Of a DNA stretch of 64,000 nt, positions 17,760 to 28,991 are shown one piece after another. The stretch spans positions 62,001 through 126,000 of the forward strand of contig CAWJXV010000005.1 in the NCBI GenBank assembly GCA_963846915.1, written 5' to 3'. The notes under the pieces are model-generated. The model saw nothing but the letters and a program-made list of their open reading frames with translations, was not told the origin of the DNA and did no database searches. The first letter of the stretch is position 1, and each line of letters begins with the position of its first letter. This DNA is from PALSA-612 sp963846915. GTDB lineage: Bacteria; Actinomycetota; Thermoleophilia; Gaiellales; Gaiellaceae. A program made the position numbers and the translations under genes.

Positions 17760-17780
17760 ACTACTCCACTATGGAGTAGT
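17760..17780. promoter_or_regulatory. Palindromic operator upstream of padR
   Basis: Perfect inverted repeat: arms ACTACTCCA (17760-17768) and TGGAGTAGT (17772-17780) around a 3-nt centre. It lies 12 bases before the padR ATG and over its -10-like hexamer TAGTCT (minus strand, 17755-17760). Likely PadR binding site. Confidence 0.7.
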
Positions 17781-17837
17781 CCAGTTTGGAGTCGCGCCAT
17801 CTCGTCGATCTGGCCATGGCTCTAGGATCCGGCCACC

Positions 17838-20620
17838 GTGAGGCGCGACCTTCCGTCGGGCACCGTCACGTTCCTGTTCACCGACATCGAGGGCTCGACG
17901 AGGCTGCTCGAAGCGCTCGGGGAGCACTACGGAGAGGCGCTCGAGGCACAGCGGCGGCTGCTGCGGCGCGCGTTCGCGGACGCCGGCGGCGTCGAGGTCG
18001 ACACGCAGGGCGACGCCTTCTTCGTCGTGTTCCCGGCTGCAGGCGACGCGGTGCGGGCCGCGGCACGGGCGCAGCGCGGCCTCGCAGAGCACGAGTGGCC
18101 CGAGAGCCTCCCCGTGCGAGTTCGCATGGGGCTGCATACGGGCGAGCCGAGGCGGATCGCCGAGGGCTACGTGGGGCTGGACGTGCATCTCGGTGCCCGG
18201 ATCTGTTCGTCGGCCCACGGTGGGCAGGTGCTCGTGTCCCAGTCCACTCGCGAGCTGCTCGGCGAGGAGCTCGGCGAGGGTCTGACGCTGGACGACCTCG
18301 GCGAGCATCGGCTAAAGGATCTGACGCACGCGCAGCGTCTCTACCAGCTGACGATCGACGGGCTGGAGTCGCGGTTCCCAGCGATCAGGACGCTCGAGAA
18401 CAGGCCGATGAACCTCCCGTCGCAGCCGACTCCGCTGATCGGCAGGGAGGCCGAGCTCGCGGAGGCGGTCGAGCTCCTGCGCAGACAGGACGTCCGGCTC
18501 CTCACGCTCACCGGGCCGGGCGGAACCGGCAAGACGCGGCTCGGGCTGCAGCTCGCCGCAGAGCTCGATCGATGACTTTCCCGAACGGCGTCTTCTTCGT
18601 CAACCTGGCGCCGATCGCCGATCCTGGGCTGGTACTGCCGACGATCGCGCAGACGCTGGCCGTGCGGGAGCGTGCCGGCGAGACGCTCGACGAGACGCTG
18701 GCCGACCTATCTGCGGGAGCGGCAGCTCCTGCTGCTGCTGGACAACTTCGAGCAGGTTCTGGCCGGGTGCGCCTGCCGTGTCCGCGCTACTCGACGCGGC
18801 GCCGGGCCTGAAGGTGCTCGTGACCAGCCGGGCGCCGCTTCGCATCGGGTACGAGCGCGAGCTCGCCGTGCCACCGCTACGGCTCCCGGATCTGGCGGAG
18901 CTGCCGGACGCTCGAAGCTCTGTCGCAGTACGAGGCGGTGGCGCTGTTCGTCGAGCGGGCGTCGGCGGTGAGGTCGGACTTCGCCGTCACGAACGAGAAC
19001 GCGCCTGCGGTTGCCGAGATCTGCGTCCGCCTCGACGGCTTGCCGCTCGCGATCGAGCTCGCCGCCGCCCGCATACGCTTGCTGCCGCCGGCCACGTTGC
19101 TCGAGCACCTGGGAGACCGGCTCGCGCTGCTCACGCAGGGGCCGCGCGACGCTCCCGGTCCGCCAGCAGACGCTGCGCGCGGCGATCGACTGGAGCTACG
19201 CACTGCTCGAGCGAGCCCGAGCGGCGCCTCCTCGGGCAGCTCTCGGTCTTCCTCCGCAGCTGCGACCTCGAAGGCGCCGAGGCCGTCGCCGACCCGGACG
19301 TCACGGCGATCGACGCGCTCGCGGCGCTCGTCGAGAACAGCCTCGTCCGGCAATCCGAGGACGCCGCAGGCGGGGCGCGGTACTTCATGCTCGAGACGAT
19401 TCGCGAATACGCGAGCGAGGCTGCTGGCGGCGTCGCCGGACGCCGAGGCGGTGCGGCGGCGGCACGCGGAGTACGTCCTGATGCTGGCCGAGCGCGCCGA
19501 CGACGTCATGACCGGCCGGGACTTCTCCTTCCCGGGCGAGCCCGAGCGTCGCATCCAGGAGGAGCTGCCGAACGTGCGGGCGGCGCTGGAGTGGGCGCTC
19601 GACCGGGGTGATCCGTCGTTCGCGCTCAGCTCGCGGCCACGGCCGGCGTGGGCTGGGGGCTGAGCGGTTCCACGACGGACGGGCGCGCGTGGATCTCGCG
19701 CGCGCTGGAGGCGGCGGGTGCACCCGGAGAGCGTCCGACGGCGCCACGGGCGTCTGTGGCTGGGAGGCCGTGCTGGCGATGGCGGAGGGCGACTTCCGGA
19801 GCTGCCGAGGCAGTGCGGGGAGCGGGCCTTGGCGCTCTTCGAGCGGCTCGGCGAGCGAGCGACGGTGCGGCGACGGGTCTCTGGACCTGGCCGTCTGCGC
19901 CTCCTCGACGGGGGAGGTCGAGCGGGCTCGTCGCCACGTCGACCAGGCGCGAGACGAGGCAGCGGAGCTCGGAGACGACTTCCTTCGGGCCGAGGTGCTC
20001 GCCGTCGCGTCGCCAGGTCGAGACCTCGGCCGGAGACTACGAACGGGCGCAGGTGGCCGTCGACGAGGCGCTCGCTCTCTTCCGTCAGGCTGGGCGTCCC
20101 CCGGCGGCTCTGGGTTCACCAGCTGATCAACGTCGGCTGGATCGCGATCCACCGGCACGACTTCGTCCGTGCGCGCGAGGCGCTCGAGGAGTACCTCGCC
20201 GCCGAGTCCTGGAAGAACCCGATCGGCATCGCCAACGGCCACGGCAACCTCGGGCTGGTCGCGGTCTACGAGGGCGACCGCGACGAGGCCGACCGGCGCT
20301 GCCGCCAGGCGCTCGTCCACGCCCGGGCGCCGCGCGCCAACCCGACGATCGCCGAGGCTCTGTTCGGCCTCGGCGCCGTCGCGGCGATGGACGGCGACGA
20401 CGAGCGGGCCGTTCGGCTCCGGGGCGCCGCCGACGGCCTGAAGGCGGCGATGGAAGTCGCCGCTCTCGGCGCTCGAGCAGCTCATCGTCGAGCGGTACCT
20501 GGAGCCGGCAGGCGAGCGGACTGCCGCAGGACGCGCGCGAACGAGCCCGTGACGAAGGCGCTGCGATGAGCCTCGACGAGGCCGTCGCGTACGCGCTCGA
20601 CGAAGTGCCGAGTTCCGTAG
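17838..20620 (+). pseudogene. Class III cyclase-ATPase-TPR regulator, many frameshifts
   Basis: The first 245 codons read cleanly: a class III nucleotide cyclase domain (FTDIEGSTRLLE and DTQGDAFFVVF with both metal Asp), then a P-loop TGPGGTGKTRLG. Beyond 18573 the frame changes every 60-200 bases, yet each frame holds conserved pieces in order: NGVFFVNLAPIADPG, YLRERQLLLLLDNFEQVLAG, VSALLDAAPGLKVLVTSRAPL, GLPLAIELAAARI, ETIREYASE, and TPR-like repeats to about 20600. At least 12 shifts are needed, nearly all one extra base. Either a decayed gene or a badly sequenced stretch. The usual cyclase Asn is His (LDVHLGARI). A TAGGAT box at 17823-17828 precedes the GTG. Confidence 0.75.
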
Positions 20621-20629
20621 GATCCGGGC

Positions 20630-21022
20630 ATGGCCAGATACCTGCACACCATGGTCCGGATCACCGATCCGGCGAAGAGCCGGGCGTTCTACGAGGCGCT
20701 CGGGTTCGAGTTCAGCCGGGAGATGGACATCGTCCGCAACGACGCGCTCGAGGCGACCAACTACTTCTTCTCGATCGGCGACGCCGAGAACGTGCTCGAG
20801 CTGACGTTCAACCACGACGGACGCACGTACGACCTCGGCACCGGCTACGGCCACATCGCGATCGGCGTCGACGACCTCGACGGGACGCTCGCCGCGCTCG
20901 CCGGGCAGGGCATCGAGCCCGAGCGGCCGCCGTACACGTTGCGCGAGGGCGGCTCGCGGCTCTGCTTCGTCCGCGACCCGGACGACTACCGGATCGAGCT
21001 GATCGAGACCCGGAGCGGCTGA
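20630..21022 (+). CDS. VOC-family protein, glyoxalase I-like
   Basis: A 130-residue vicinal-oxygen-chelate protein with two beta-alpha-beta-beta-beta modules. Candidate metal ligands fall where glyoxalase I has them: His in RYLHTMVRI (residue 6), Glu in NVLELTFNHD, His in TGYGHIAIGV and Glu in YRIELIET. RITDPAKSRAFYEALGF is also typical of GloA. It probably detoxifies methylglyoxal-type hemithioacetals, but the thiol used by actinobacteria is often mycothiol, so the exact substrate is open. TAGGAT at 20618-20623 lies six bases before the ATG (leaderless pattern). Confidence 0.87.
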   Translation: MARYLHTMVRITDPAKSRAFYEALGFEFSREMDIVRNDALEATNYFFSIGDAENVLELTFNHDGRTYDLGTGYGHIAIGVDDLDGTLAALAGQGIEPERPPYTLREGGSRLCFVRDPDDYRIELIETRSG

Positions 21023-21094
21023 GCAGCCGGGCAGCCACGCCCGCTCCCGCGAGAGCGCCGGGGTTCGGCGGTCGGAACGCCGGAAGCGGGCTCC

Positions 21095-21123
21095 TTGGCG
21101 GCGGCTGTCGCGCAACCTAGACT
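21095..21123 (+). promoter_or_regulatory. Sigma-70-type promoter of the cyclase-ATPase gene
   Basis: TTGGCG (21095-21100) and TAGACT (21118-21123) are separated by exactly 17 bases. The ATG at 21131 is seven bases beyond the -10 box, so transcription would start at or next to the start codon, giving a leaderless mRNA. Confidence 0.6.
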
Positions 21124-21130
21124 CGGGCCG

Positions 21131-24100
21131 ATGGTGGCCTGCCCTGCATGCGGCAAGGAGCTCTCGGGCGACTTTCTGTTCTGCCCGTTCTGTGGCGCCG
21201 CCGTCACCGGCGCGTCATCGGCCCCCGTGCACGAGCAGCGCAAGGTCGTGACCGTGCTGTTCTGCGACGTCACGGGGTCGACGGCGCTCGGCGAGCGCCT
21301 CGATCCGGAGTCGCTTCGGCGGGTGATGGCGCGGTATCTCGAGGTGATGAAGCAGTCGATCGAGCGGCACGGGGGCACCGTCGAGAAGTTCATCGGAGAC
21401 GCGGTGATGGCCGTCTTCGGAGTCCCGGTCTCGCACGAGGACGATGCTCTGCGAGCAGTGCGGGCGGCGTGGGACATGCGTGAGGCTCTGGCCGATTTGA
21501 ACGACGAGCTCATCCGTGACTACGGAACGAGGCTCGACGCCCGGATAGGCGTGAATACGGGCGAGGTGGTCACGGGCACCGAGGAGCGGCTCGCCACCGG
21601 CGACGCCGTGAACGTCGCGGCACGGCTCGAGCAAGCCGCGCCTCCGGGGGAGGTGCTGCTCGGCGAGCAGACGCTGCGGCTCCTCCTCGACGCGGTCGAC
21701 GTCGAAGAGCTTCCGCCGCTCGAGGTGAAGGGAAAGCGAGAGCCGCTGTCCACGTTCCGGCTCGTTGCGATCCGGCCGGATGCAGAAGCGACGGGCCGTC
21801 GCCCGGACGCCCCCATGGTCGGCCGGGCTCGGGAGCTCGAACGGTTGCGAGGTGCCTATTCCCAGGCGGTTGGCGATCGCTCCTGCCAGCTGTTCACCAT
21901 CCTCGGCGTCGCGGGTGTCGGCAAGTCGCGTCTCGGCATTCGAGTTCCTGTCGTCGCTCGACGAGTCCTCCACCGTACGGGGGCGCTGTCTCTCCTACGG
22001 CGAGGGCATCACCTACTGGCCCGTGGTCGAGGTGGTCAAACAGCTACGAACCTCGTCTGCCCGACCTGGTCGACGACAGCTTCGCCCTGTCCCTGCTGAG
22101 GAGCCTCCTCGGCGACGAGGAAACATCCAGCTCGACGGAGGAGATCGCCCGGGCGGTTCGCAAGCTGCTCGAGGCGGCCGCTCAGGAGGCGCCGCTCGTG
22201 TGCGTCTTCGACGACATCCATTGGGGCGAGGGAGCGTTCCTGGACCTGATCGAGCACATCGCCGACCTGAGCAGGGATGCTCCGATCCTCCTCCTCTGCA
22301 TGGCCCGGCCCGAGCATCTCGACCGCCGTCCGGGCTGGGCCGGAGGCAAGTTGAACGCGACGACGGTCCTGCTAGAACCGCTCGACGCAGGCGACACGAC
22401 CTGCTCGTCGACGAGCTCCTGGCCGGCGGAGGCGATCGACGAGAAGCTCCGAGCCGGTATTCGCGAGGCGGCCGAGGGGAACCCGTTCTTCTGCGAGCAG
22501 ATCGTGGCGCTCGTGCAGGCCTCAGGCGATACAGACGTCGTGGTGCCGCCGACGATCCAGGCTCTGCTCGCGGCTCGGCTCGACCAGCTCGATCCATCCG
22601 AGCGGGAGGTGCTCGAACGGGGCGCGATCGAGGGCCGGGTCTTCCATCGCGGCGCCGTGCAGGCTCTCGCTCCGGCAGCGACCCAGGTGGGAGGAGGTCT
22701 GACGTCGCTCGTGCGCAAAGAGCTCGTTCGCCCCACTCGAGCTCAGGTCCCGGGGGAGGACGCCTACCGATTCCGCCATCTCCTGATTCGCGACGCCACC
22801 TACGACGCGCTGCCGAAAGCCGTGCGCGCAGCTCTGCACGAGCGTTTCTCGGACTGGCTCGAGGAACACGGAACCGAACTCGTCGAGCTGGACGAGATCC
22901 TCGCCTACCACCTCGAGCAGGCGCATCGCTACCTGGCTGAGCTCGGTCCGCTCGACGACCACGCCCGAGAGCTCGCGAGCCGGGCGGCGAGGCGACTCGT
23001 TCGCAGCGGCCGTCGAGCGTTCGACCGGGGCGACATGCGCGCTGCGGCTGGATTGCTGACACGCGCCGGCGCTCTCTTGTCCCGCCGGGAACCCGACCGC
23101 CCGGCCGTTCGGGCAATGCTCGCCTCGGCACTGATCCAGATCGGTGAGCTCGACCGTGCCGACGAGATGCTCGTCGAGGTGATCGACGCAGCCTCGGCCG
23201 CGCAGGACGCGCCGACGGAGGCGCGTGCTCGGCTCGAGCTCATCGTCCTGCGCCTGCAGACCGCCCCGGAACTGGACGACCGGGACGCCCTGAGCGAGGT
23301 GGAGCTCGTCGTCGAGACGTTCGAGCGCCTCGGCGACGAGGAAGGGCTTGCCATGGCTCTGCAGAACGTGGGCAAGCTCCACATGTGGCTCGGACGCTGC
23401 GAAGAAGGAGCGGCCGTCCTCGAGCGCGCGCTCGGGCACGCGAGAGCGGCCGGGAGTCGGATCCAGGAGATCTACTGCCTGATGTGGCTCGGGCTCGCGC
23501 TCGTGTCCGGCCCCCGGCCGGCGGACGAGGCGATTCGCCGCTGCGAGGAGATCTGCACGGCCGAGCCCGGGAGTGCCGCCGAGGCGACCGTGCGCACCAG
23601 CATGGGCCTGCTCGAGGCGGGCCGAGGCCAGTTCGAGCGCGCGCAGGCCGCGTGTACCGCCGGCCGCGGGCTCATGCGCGAGCTCGGGCTCACGCTCGAC
23701 TGGGCGGGATCGACCATGTTCGTGGGACGGGCGCATCGGGTCGCGGGCGATTTCGTCGAATCCGAGCGCGTCCTGCGCGAAGGCTACGACGAGCTCCGGC
23801 GGATCGGCGAGACGGGCTACCTCTCGACCGTGGCCGGGGAGCTCGGCCTGACACTCGCTCTGATGGGGCGTCTCGACGAGGCGCAGCGATTCAGCGAGGA
23901 AAGCGAGGCCGCTGCCGGGCGATGGGACATCGAGTCGCAGGCGCTCTGGCGCGATGCCCGCGCGCGCGTGCTCGCAGAGCGTGGCGACAACGAGCAGGCG
24001 GAGCGACTCGCACGCGAAAGCGTCGCGCTAAGCAGACCGACGGACTTCGCCCTGACCAGAGTGGATTCGCTCGACACGCTCGCGTATGTCCTCGGCGTGT

Positions 24101-24225
24101 CCGGACGATCGGACGAGGCCGTCGCTGTGCTCGAGGAATCCCTCGAGCTTCTCGAACGCAAGGGTTACCTCGTCCTGGTCGAGCGAACGCGGAGCAGAGT
24201 GGCCGGGTTGCAGGCGGCATCGTAA
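21131..24225 (+). CDS. Zinc-ribbon/class III cyclase/AAA ATPase/TPR regulator with indels
   Basis: About 1030 residues. Order: zinc ribbon (CPACGKEL, then CPFCG), class III adenylate/guanylate cyclase (TVLFCDVTGSTALGERL, EKFIGDAVMAVFG, and GDAVNVAARLEQA with the catalytic Asn and Arg), P-loop ATPase (GVAGVGKSRLA), then from about residue 600 a long array of TPR-like helices. One-base insertions near 21936 and 22042, and a compensating pair near 22392-22430, break the frame; corrected, the ATPase reads through. From 22430 to 24225 it is clean. Such proteins are signalling cyclases fused to a STAND-like ATPase; the ligand is unknown. It resembles the broken gene at 17838 in domain plan only. 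Confidence 0.82.
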
Positions 24226-24299
24226 GGCAGGTCGTCGGGGCCGCGGGCCGAGCCACGGGGCGCGCCGGCGAGACGCTGGCGCGGGCTCTCGGCGGCCGG

Positions 24300-24965
24300 C
24301 TAGCGCCGGACGCCCATCGCGATCGAGCCGACGTAGCCCGAGCCCCTGCGGCGCACGGTCAGCGTCGACTGCCGCCCGCCGGACTGGTAGATCATGTCCT
24401 CCGCGTTCCGGACGTCGCGATTCGGACGGCGGCTGTACGGCGAGCGCTTGTAGACGGCGTCCGTGAGGGTGTCCGAGAAGAAGAGCTGTCCCGTGTGGAC
24501 GACGTTGCCGCCGACGTGCACCTTGACGTGGATGTGCACGGTCCGGCCCATGTACCAGCCGGGATAGACCGTCTGGAAGACCGCGACCCCGTTCCTGTCC
24601 GTCTTCTGGACGCCGCGCATGAACGTCCGGCTCGAGGCGCCCGAGCCGAAGCCCGAGTAGACCCCGCCCGCGTCGGCGTGCCAGATGTCGACGACTGCGC
24701 CGCTGATCGGCGCGCAGGTCGTCGCGTTCACGACCTGCAGGCGCAGGTCGAGCCGGATTCCCGGCCTGCCCTCGGTGATGTTGCGGCGGAGCTTCTCGCC
24801 CGCGAGGTAGTACGGGCCTTCGGTCATCTCCGGCGTGAGGATGCAGCTGGCTCCGATCGCGGCGCGGGCGGTGCCTGCGCCGCGGAAGGCACCGAGCCCG
24901 AGCGCGGCGATCGCGAAGCCGCCGACGCGGGTGAGGAGACCGTTACGGGTGATCCGTTCGACCAT
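24300..24965 (-). CDS. Exported intradiol ring-cleavage dioxygenase-like protein
   Basis: A 221-residue protein with an N-terminal signal (about 1-36). The intradiol dioxygenase fold is shown by LTPEMTEGPYYL, then VVDIWHADAGGVYSG and RTVHIHVKV. The Tyr/Tyr/His/His iron ligands are accounted for by the YPGWYMGRTVHIHV region (one Tyr and the HxH pair) and a further Tyr. The family cleaves catechol or protocatechuate; secreted short members are of unknown substrate. It has its own upstream region and faces the cyclase gene tail-to-tail. Confidence 0.82.
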   Translation of the reverse strand: MVERITRNGLLTRVGGFAIAALGLGAFRGAGTARAAIGASCILTPEMTEGPYYLAGEKLRRNITEGRPGIRLDLRLQVVNATTCAPISGAVVDIWHADAGGVYSGFGSGASSRTFMRGVQKTDRNGVAVFQTVYPGWYMGRTVHIHVKVHVGGNVVHTGQLFFSDTLTDAVYKRSPYSRRPNRDVRNAEDMIYQSGGRQSTLTVRRRGSGYVGSIAMGVRR

Positions 24966-25010
24966 GGCCCAACCGTACAGATGCGGTCCGGGAAAGCACT
25001 GTGAGCTTCC

Positions 25011-27106
25011 TCAGCCTTCCACCTGGAAGACCGTCGTCCCGATCAGGCCGCTCGGACGGACGTCGAGCGTGCAGGTGCCCTTGCCCGGCGGGACGCCCGG
25101 CCGCGGCACCGTGGGGATCACGGCCCGCCAGGGCTGGTTCGACGACGGCGACCGGAAGCGCAGCCGCCGGTAGAGCACGCCGTTGCGCTCGATCGCCACG
25201 GTCTGCGGCTCCTTGATCAGGAGCGTCACCAGGAACGCGCCCCCGCGGTGGCATCCGAATGCGACCAGGTGCCCGTCTCCACCCGCGTAGATGTCGCCGT
25301 TCGGCTTCAGCCCGCGCGACCGGGACGCGAGCCGGAGCGGCGACTCGACTCGCCAGAGCGCCGAACCTCCGACCGGGCTCTCCGGCCGGTTGACGGTCGT
25401 CACGATCCGCCCGGCGAAGTCGTACGCGGGAACGCCGGGCGCTTCGCCGAACGGCACTACGACGTATCGGGGCGCGAGGGGTCTGCCGTCTCGGCCGACG
25501 ATCACGCCGTCCCTGCGCACGCGCGCCGGCCGTGTCGGCACCGGCCCGAAGACTGCGGCTCCGTTGAGTCCGTAGACGGCCTCGATCCGGCGGTTCCAGA
25601 AGAGCGACTCCCACACGCCGACCCAGCCGGAACCGTGGCTGAAGAGCACCGCGACCGGGCCGCGAGCCGCATGGTCGACCCAGCGCGGGTCGGGCCCGAG
25701 GTACGTCGCCTGGCGGAGTTGCGCCTGGTCGGCCGCCTGACGCGCGGCGGCAACCGATCCGCCTGCGAGCGCGACGAGGACGAGCGCCGGCAGCAGCCAG
25801 ACGAACCGGCGAGGCAGGAGCGCGAAGAGGAGGATCGCCGCCGCCGTCCCGACGAAGAAGGCGACCTCGAGGGCGTCAGCGACGTCGTGCGCCGCAGGTC
25901 GTAGAGGGCCGTGAGCGTGGGTGCGTCGGGCGGCGCGTAGCTCGTCACGAGCCGGCCGAGTGGAAGCAGGGCGAGCGGCGCGGCGACGGCGAGCGCGACC
26001 CACGACGTCGTGAAGAAGCCACGCGGCGCGCCTCGCTCGATCCAGATCATGAGCCCGAGGAAGAGGATCGGCGCGAGCCCGATCAGGTCACGCTCCGCGA
26101 GCCGCCCGACGTAGCGTGACGCGAAGACGCCGACCTCGAGCACGAGCAGCACCGTGAACGAGACGGCAACCGCCAGGTAGGCGCGCACCGCCGGGTCAGG
26201 CTCGCCGCGGCGGGCGGCGCCGACGGCCAGCACGAGGAGCGCGCACACCGGGATGACGCCGGCCAGGATCGTCACCGAGGCCGCGTGGTAGAGGACGAAG
26301 CGGGCCGCCTCCGCCACGTCGTAGGAGCGGCGCGCGACCACGTCGTAGCCGCCGAGGAGGGTGCCGCCGCCGGAGAGGTACACGGCCGCGAGCCCGGCGA
26401 GCGCAAGCACGCCGACGCCGAGCAGGAGCCGCGAGCGGCGGAGCGTGGACGTCGAGCGCGACAGCGCGGCGTCCATCCCGTAGGCGGCGAGCACGGCCGG
26501 GACGAGGACGAGCGCCTGCAGCCTCGTCAGCACGGTGAGCCCGACCGCGCCGACGAGGAGTGCCTGCCTTGCAGCGGTCGGCTGCTGGATCGCGCGCGCG
26601 GCCGCCCAGGCCGCGAGGACGAGCAGCGGGTAGAAGAGCACCTCGGTCATGACGAGGCCCGAGTAGACGAGCCCGGGGAGGGCGAGCGTCAGCGCCGCCG
26701 CAACGAGGGCGTCGCGCGACCCGACGAGCGAGCGACCCCAGAGGTAGACCGGCACCGCGGTCAGCGACATCGCGAGTGCCTGCAGCACCTTGAGCAGGTC
26801 GTAGCCGAAGGCGAGGTCGCCGAGGCTGAGCGGCAGACCGACGAACGCGGGGACGGCGATGCTGAAGTACGGCGTCGGGCCGCCGAGAATGTCGAGCGAC
26901 CCCGACTGGTAGAGCTCGCGGCCGATCAGGCCGTAGGTCATCTCGTCGGGCGCGATCCACGGGACGGGGACGGCGAGTCCCGCCCAGGCTCTCAGCGCCG
27001 TCGACAGGACGACGAGAGCGCCGACTGCGACCCAGGGGGAGGGTCGCCGCAGAGAGCGTGCGGCCGGCAGCACGCGAGACCTGTTCCCGCCACGGCGTTC
27101 AGGCAA
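25011..27106 (-). CDS. GT-C-fold membrane glycosyltransferase, frameshift near 25890
   Basis: About 698 residues. Eleven or more transmembrane helices, with the acidic catalytic loop WIAPDEMTYGLIGREL directly after the first helix, as in PMT/ArnT-type (GT39/GT83) enzymes that use polyprenyl-phosphate sugars. A soluble C-terminal region follows from about residue 450 (for example ALWRVESPLRLASRSRGL). One indel near 25890 separates TALYDLRR from DVADALEVAFF; both frames are otherwise clean. It probably glycosylates an envelope lipid, glycan or protein. Thirteen bases separate its start codon from the stop of the upstream gene at 27119. Confidence 0.75.
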
Positions 27107-27118
27107 CCGGGCGGGCGC

Positions 27119-27925
27119 CTATCCAGCGATCTTCAATGGAGCGCAGCTCGTCTTGCTCTGGTTGCCCGCCGCGTCCTGTGCGAGCACGCAGAACTGGAGC
27201 TTCGTCGTCTGGAGGTCGGCCGGCACCTTCCACACGACCGCGGCCTTCTGCTTCGGCTTGGACTTCGCGAAGCCCTTCGAGATCGTGGCGAACAGGAGGA
27301 GCGCCGGGCCGTACACGCGCACGATCTCGCGGCTCCTGCCGCTCGCGTCGTAGACGGTGAACCGGAGAGTGGCCTTGCCGCCCTTCGTTCCGGTCGAGGC
27401 CAGCGCGCCGACGGCCGGCGGCTTCGTGTCCTTGCGCGTTCCGGTGCCGATCGCCGACCGGAGCTTCTGGACGGCGGCTGTCGCTGCGTTCGTCAGACCC
27501 TCCGGATCCGGGGTGGAGATCGTGATCCCGGCCAGCGCCGACTTCTCCGCGCTGGTCGGCTTGCCGTTGTCGTAGATTCCGAGGCCGGCCGGCATGACCA
27601 CGAGCAGCCGCTGCGTGTAGAAGGTTTTCAGCTCGACGCCGAGGAAGTGCGCGTAGACGTCCTGCCGGTTGAACAGGCTCGGCACGGAACCGAGATCCTG
27701 CTCGGATGCGATCACGGCGACCTTGATCCGGAAGCCCGCCTTGTTCGCCGACGCGACGGCCGCCGTCAGCTTTGCCGCGGCATCGGCAGAGGGCTTCACG
27801 TACGGAAGGAAGACATCCTGGAAGTAGAGGACGTCGCTCGCCGGGTCGCCGTCGGCGCGCGCTGGCTGACCCGCGAGCCCGGCGACGGCGGCGGCCGCGA
27901 GGGCGATGGCGACGAGCCTGCGCAT
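27119..27925 (-). CDS. Secreted protein with TPM-like N-domain (paralogue of 28992 gene)
   Basis: A 268-residue protein with a signal peptide ending in ARADGDPASD. Residues 35-125 (LTAAVASANKAGFRIKVAVIAS, DLGSVPSLFN, YAHFLGVEL, RLLVVMPAGLGIYDNGKP) have the alternating helix-strand pattern of TPM/Repair_PSII domains and align with the gene at 28992-29696. The C-terminal 100 residues form a beta-sandwich-like segment (LRFTVYDASGRSREIVRVYG, then CVLAQDAAGNQS), which also resembles the C-terminus of the neighbouring 27925 gene. It lacks a C-terminal anchor. The ATG overlaps the upstream stop by one base. Function unknown. Confidence 0.6.
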   Translation of the reverse strand: MRRLVAIALAAAAVAGLAGQPARADGDPASDVLYFQDVFLPYVKPSADAAAKLTAAVASANKAGFRIKVAVIASEQDLGSVPSLFNRQDVYAHFLGVELKTFYTQRLLVVMPAGLGIYDNGKPTSAEKSALAGITISTPDPEGLTNAATAAVQKLRSAIGTGTRKDTKPPAVGALASTGTKGGKATLRFTVYDASGRSREIVRVYGPALLLFATISKGFAKSKPKQKAAVVWKVPADLQTTKLQFCVLAQDAAGNQSKTSCAPLKIAG

Positions 27926-28839
27926 CACGTGACCTTGAACGCCGAGCAGGAGCGCGTGCTGCGGTTCCCGGCCTTGTCGATCGCGATTCCGCAGTAGCTT
28001 CTCGGCGCCGGCTTCAGGCCGCGCGGGACGCGCCAGTGCGCCGTGTAGGTGTGCCCGTAGTGGACGGGGCCGAGCGGGACCGCAATGCGCGCAATCGTGA
28101 CCCTGCCCTGGGCGATCGCCAGCAGCTCGCGGCTCTCGCCGCTGTCGTCGAAGACGCGGAAGCGGAGGTCGACCGTGGTGCCGGGGGCGGCCGAGGCGCG
28201 GATCGTCCGGAAGTGGGGCGCCGCTCGGTCGAGGTGCGTGAACGTCGCCGTGACGTGCATGTCGGCGGCGAACGTCACCGAGCACATCCCGGTCCCGCTG
28301 CAGCTACCGCCGCTCCAGCCGGCGAAGGTCGAGCCCTCGTCGGCGACGGCGAGGAGCGTCATCTTCGCTCCCTGCGCCAGCGTGGCCGAGCACGTCGGTC
28401 CGCAGTCGATGCCGCCGGCACCGCCGACATACCCGGTTCCCGAACCGGACTTCACGACGGTCAGGGTGAACATCGGTGTCGGTGGAGGCGGGTTGCCGAA
28501 CCCGGCGGTCACGTCCTTCGGGCCGCTGATCACGATCGTGCAGGTCGGGTCGCTGCCGTACTGCTCGCAGGAACCGCCCCAGGTCGTGAATTCGGCGCCT
28601 TCGTCGGGGGTCGCCGTCAGCACCAGGTCCGAGTTCTGCAGGACGAGCGCCGAGCAGGAGCCGGGACAGTCGAACGTCGCGCCGTTGTCGCTCCCGGTCA
28701 CATGCCCGGGTCCGGACACGCTGATCGTCACCTGGAAGTGCAGTGTCCGCGCAGCCGCCGTCGACGCCGCCCAGCCGCAGAGGGCCAAGATCGCGACCCC
28801 AAGAGCCAGTGCCCGCCTTCCTCCCCGAGACGATCGCAC
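27925..28839 (-). CDS. Secreted protein with two bacterial (InlB-B/Flg_new-like) repeats
   Basis: A 304-residue exported protein (signal about 1-30). Two repeats of about 70 residues (33-112 and 122-197) share GxGxVxG..(I/T)xCxxxCSA..(L)xxGxxxxLxAxxDEGxxFxxWxGxC, a pattern common in secreted proteins of Thermoleophilia-like bacteria. A C-terminal domain (about 205-304) resembles the beta-sandwich of the downstream gene product (FRVFDDSGESRELL, AIDKAGNRS). Paired Cys suggest disulphides. Role unknown; probably adhesive or structural. Confidence 0.72.
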   Translation of the reverse strand: MRSSRGGRRALALGVAILALCGWAASTAAARTLHFQVTISVSGPGHVTGSDNGATFDCPGSCSALVLQNSDLVLTATPDEGAEFTTWGGSCEQYGSDPTCTIVISGPKDVTAGFGNPPPPTPMFTLTVVKSGSGTGYVGGAGGIDCGPTCSATLAQGAKMTLLAVADEGSTFAGWSGGSCSGTGMCSVTFAADMHVTATFTHLDRAAPHFRTIRASAAPGTTVDLRFRVFDDSGESRELLAIAQGRVTIARIAVPLGPVHYGHTYTAHWRVPRGLKPAPRSYCGIAIDKAGNRSTRSCSAFKVT

Positions 28840-28991
28840 GTCGCACTAGGGTACCCACGTCGTGAACGAACGGCTCTCGGGTCGGACAGCGTGAAGGCCG
28901 GCTGACTGCAAAATGTTCGACAGATCGGCCCCGCGCAGCCCGACGTCGTGCGCGCTGCTCACCGTCGCCTGATCCGGCCGGGCAAGTCCGG

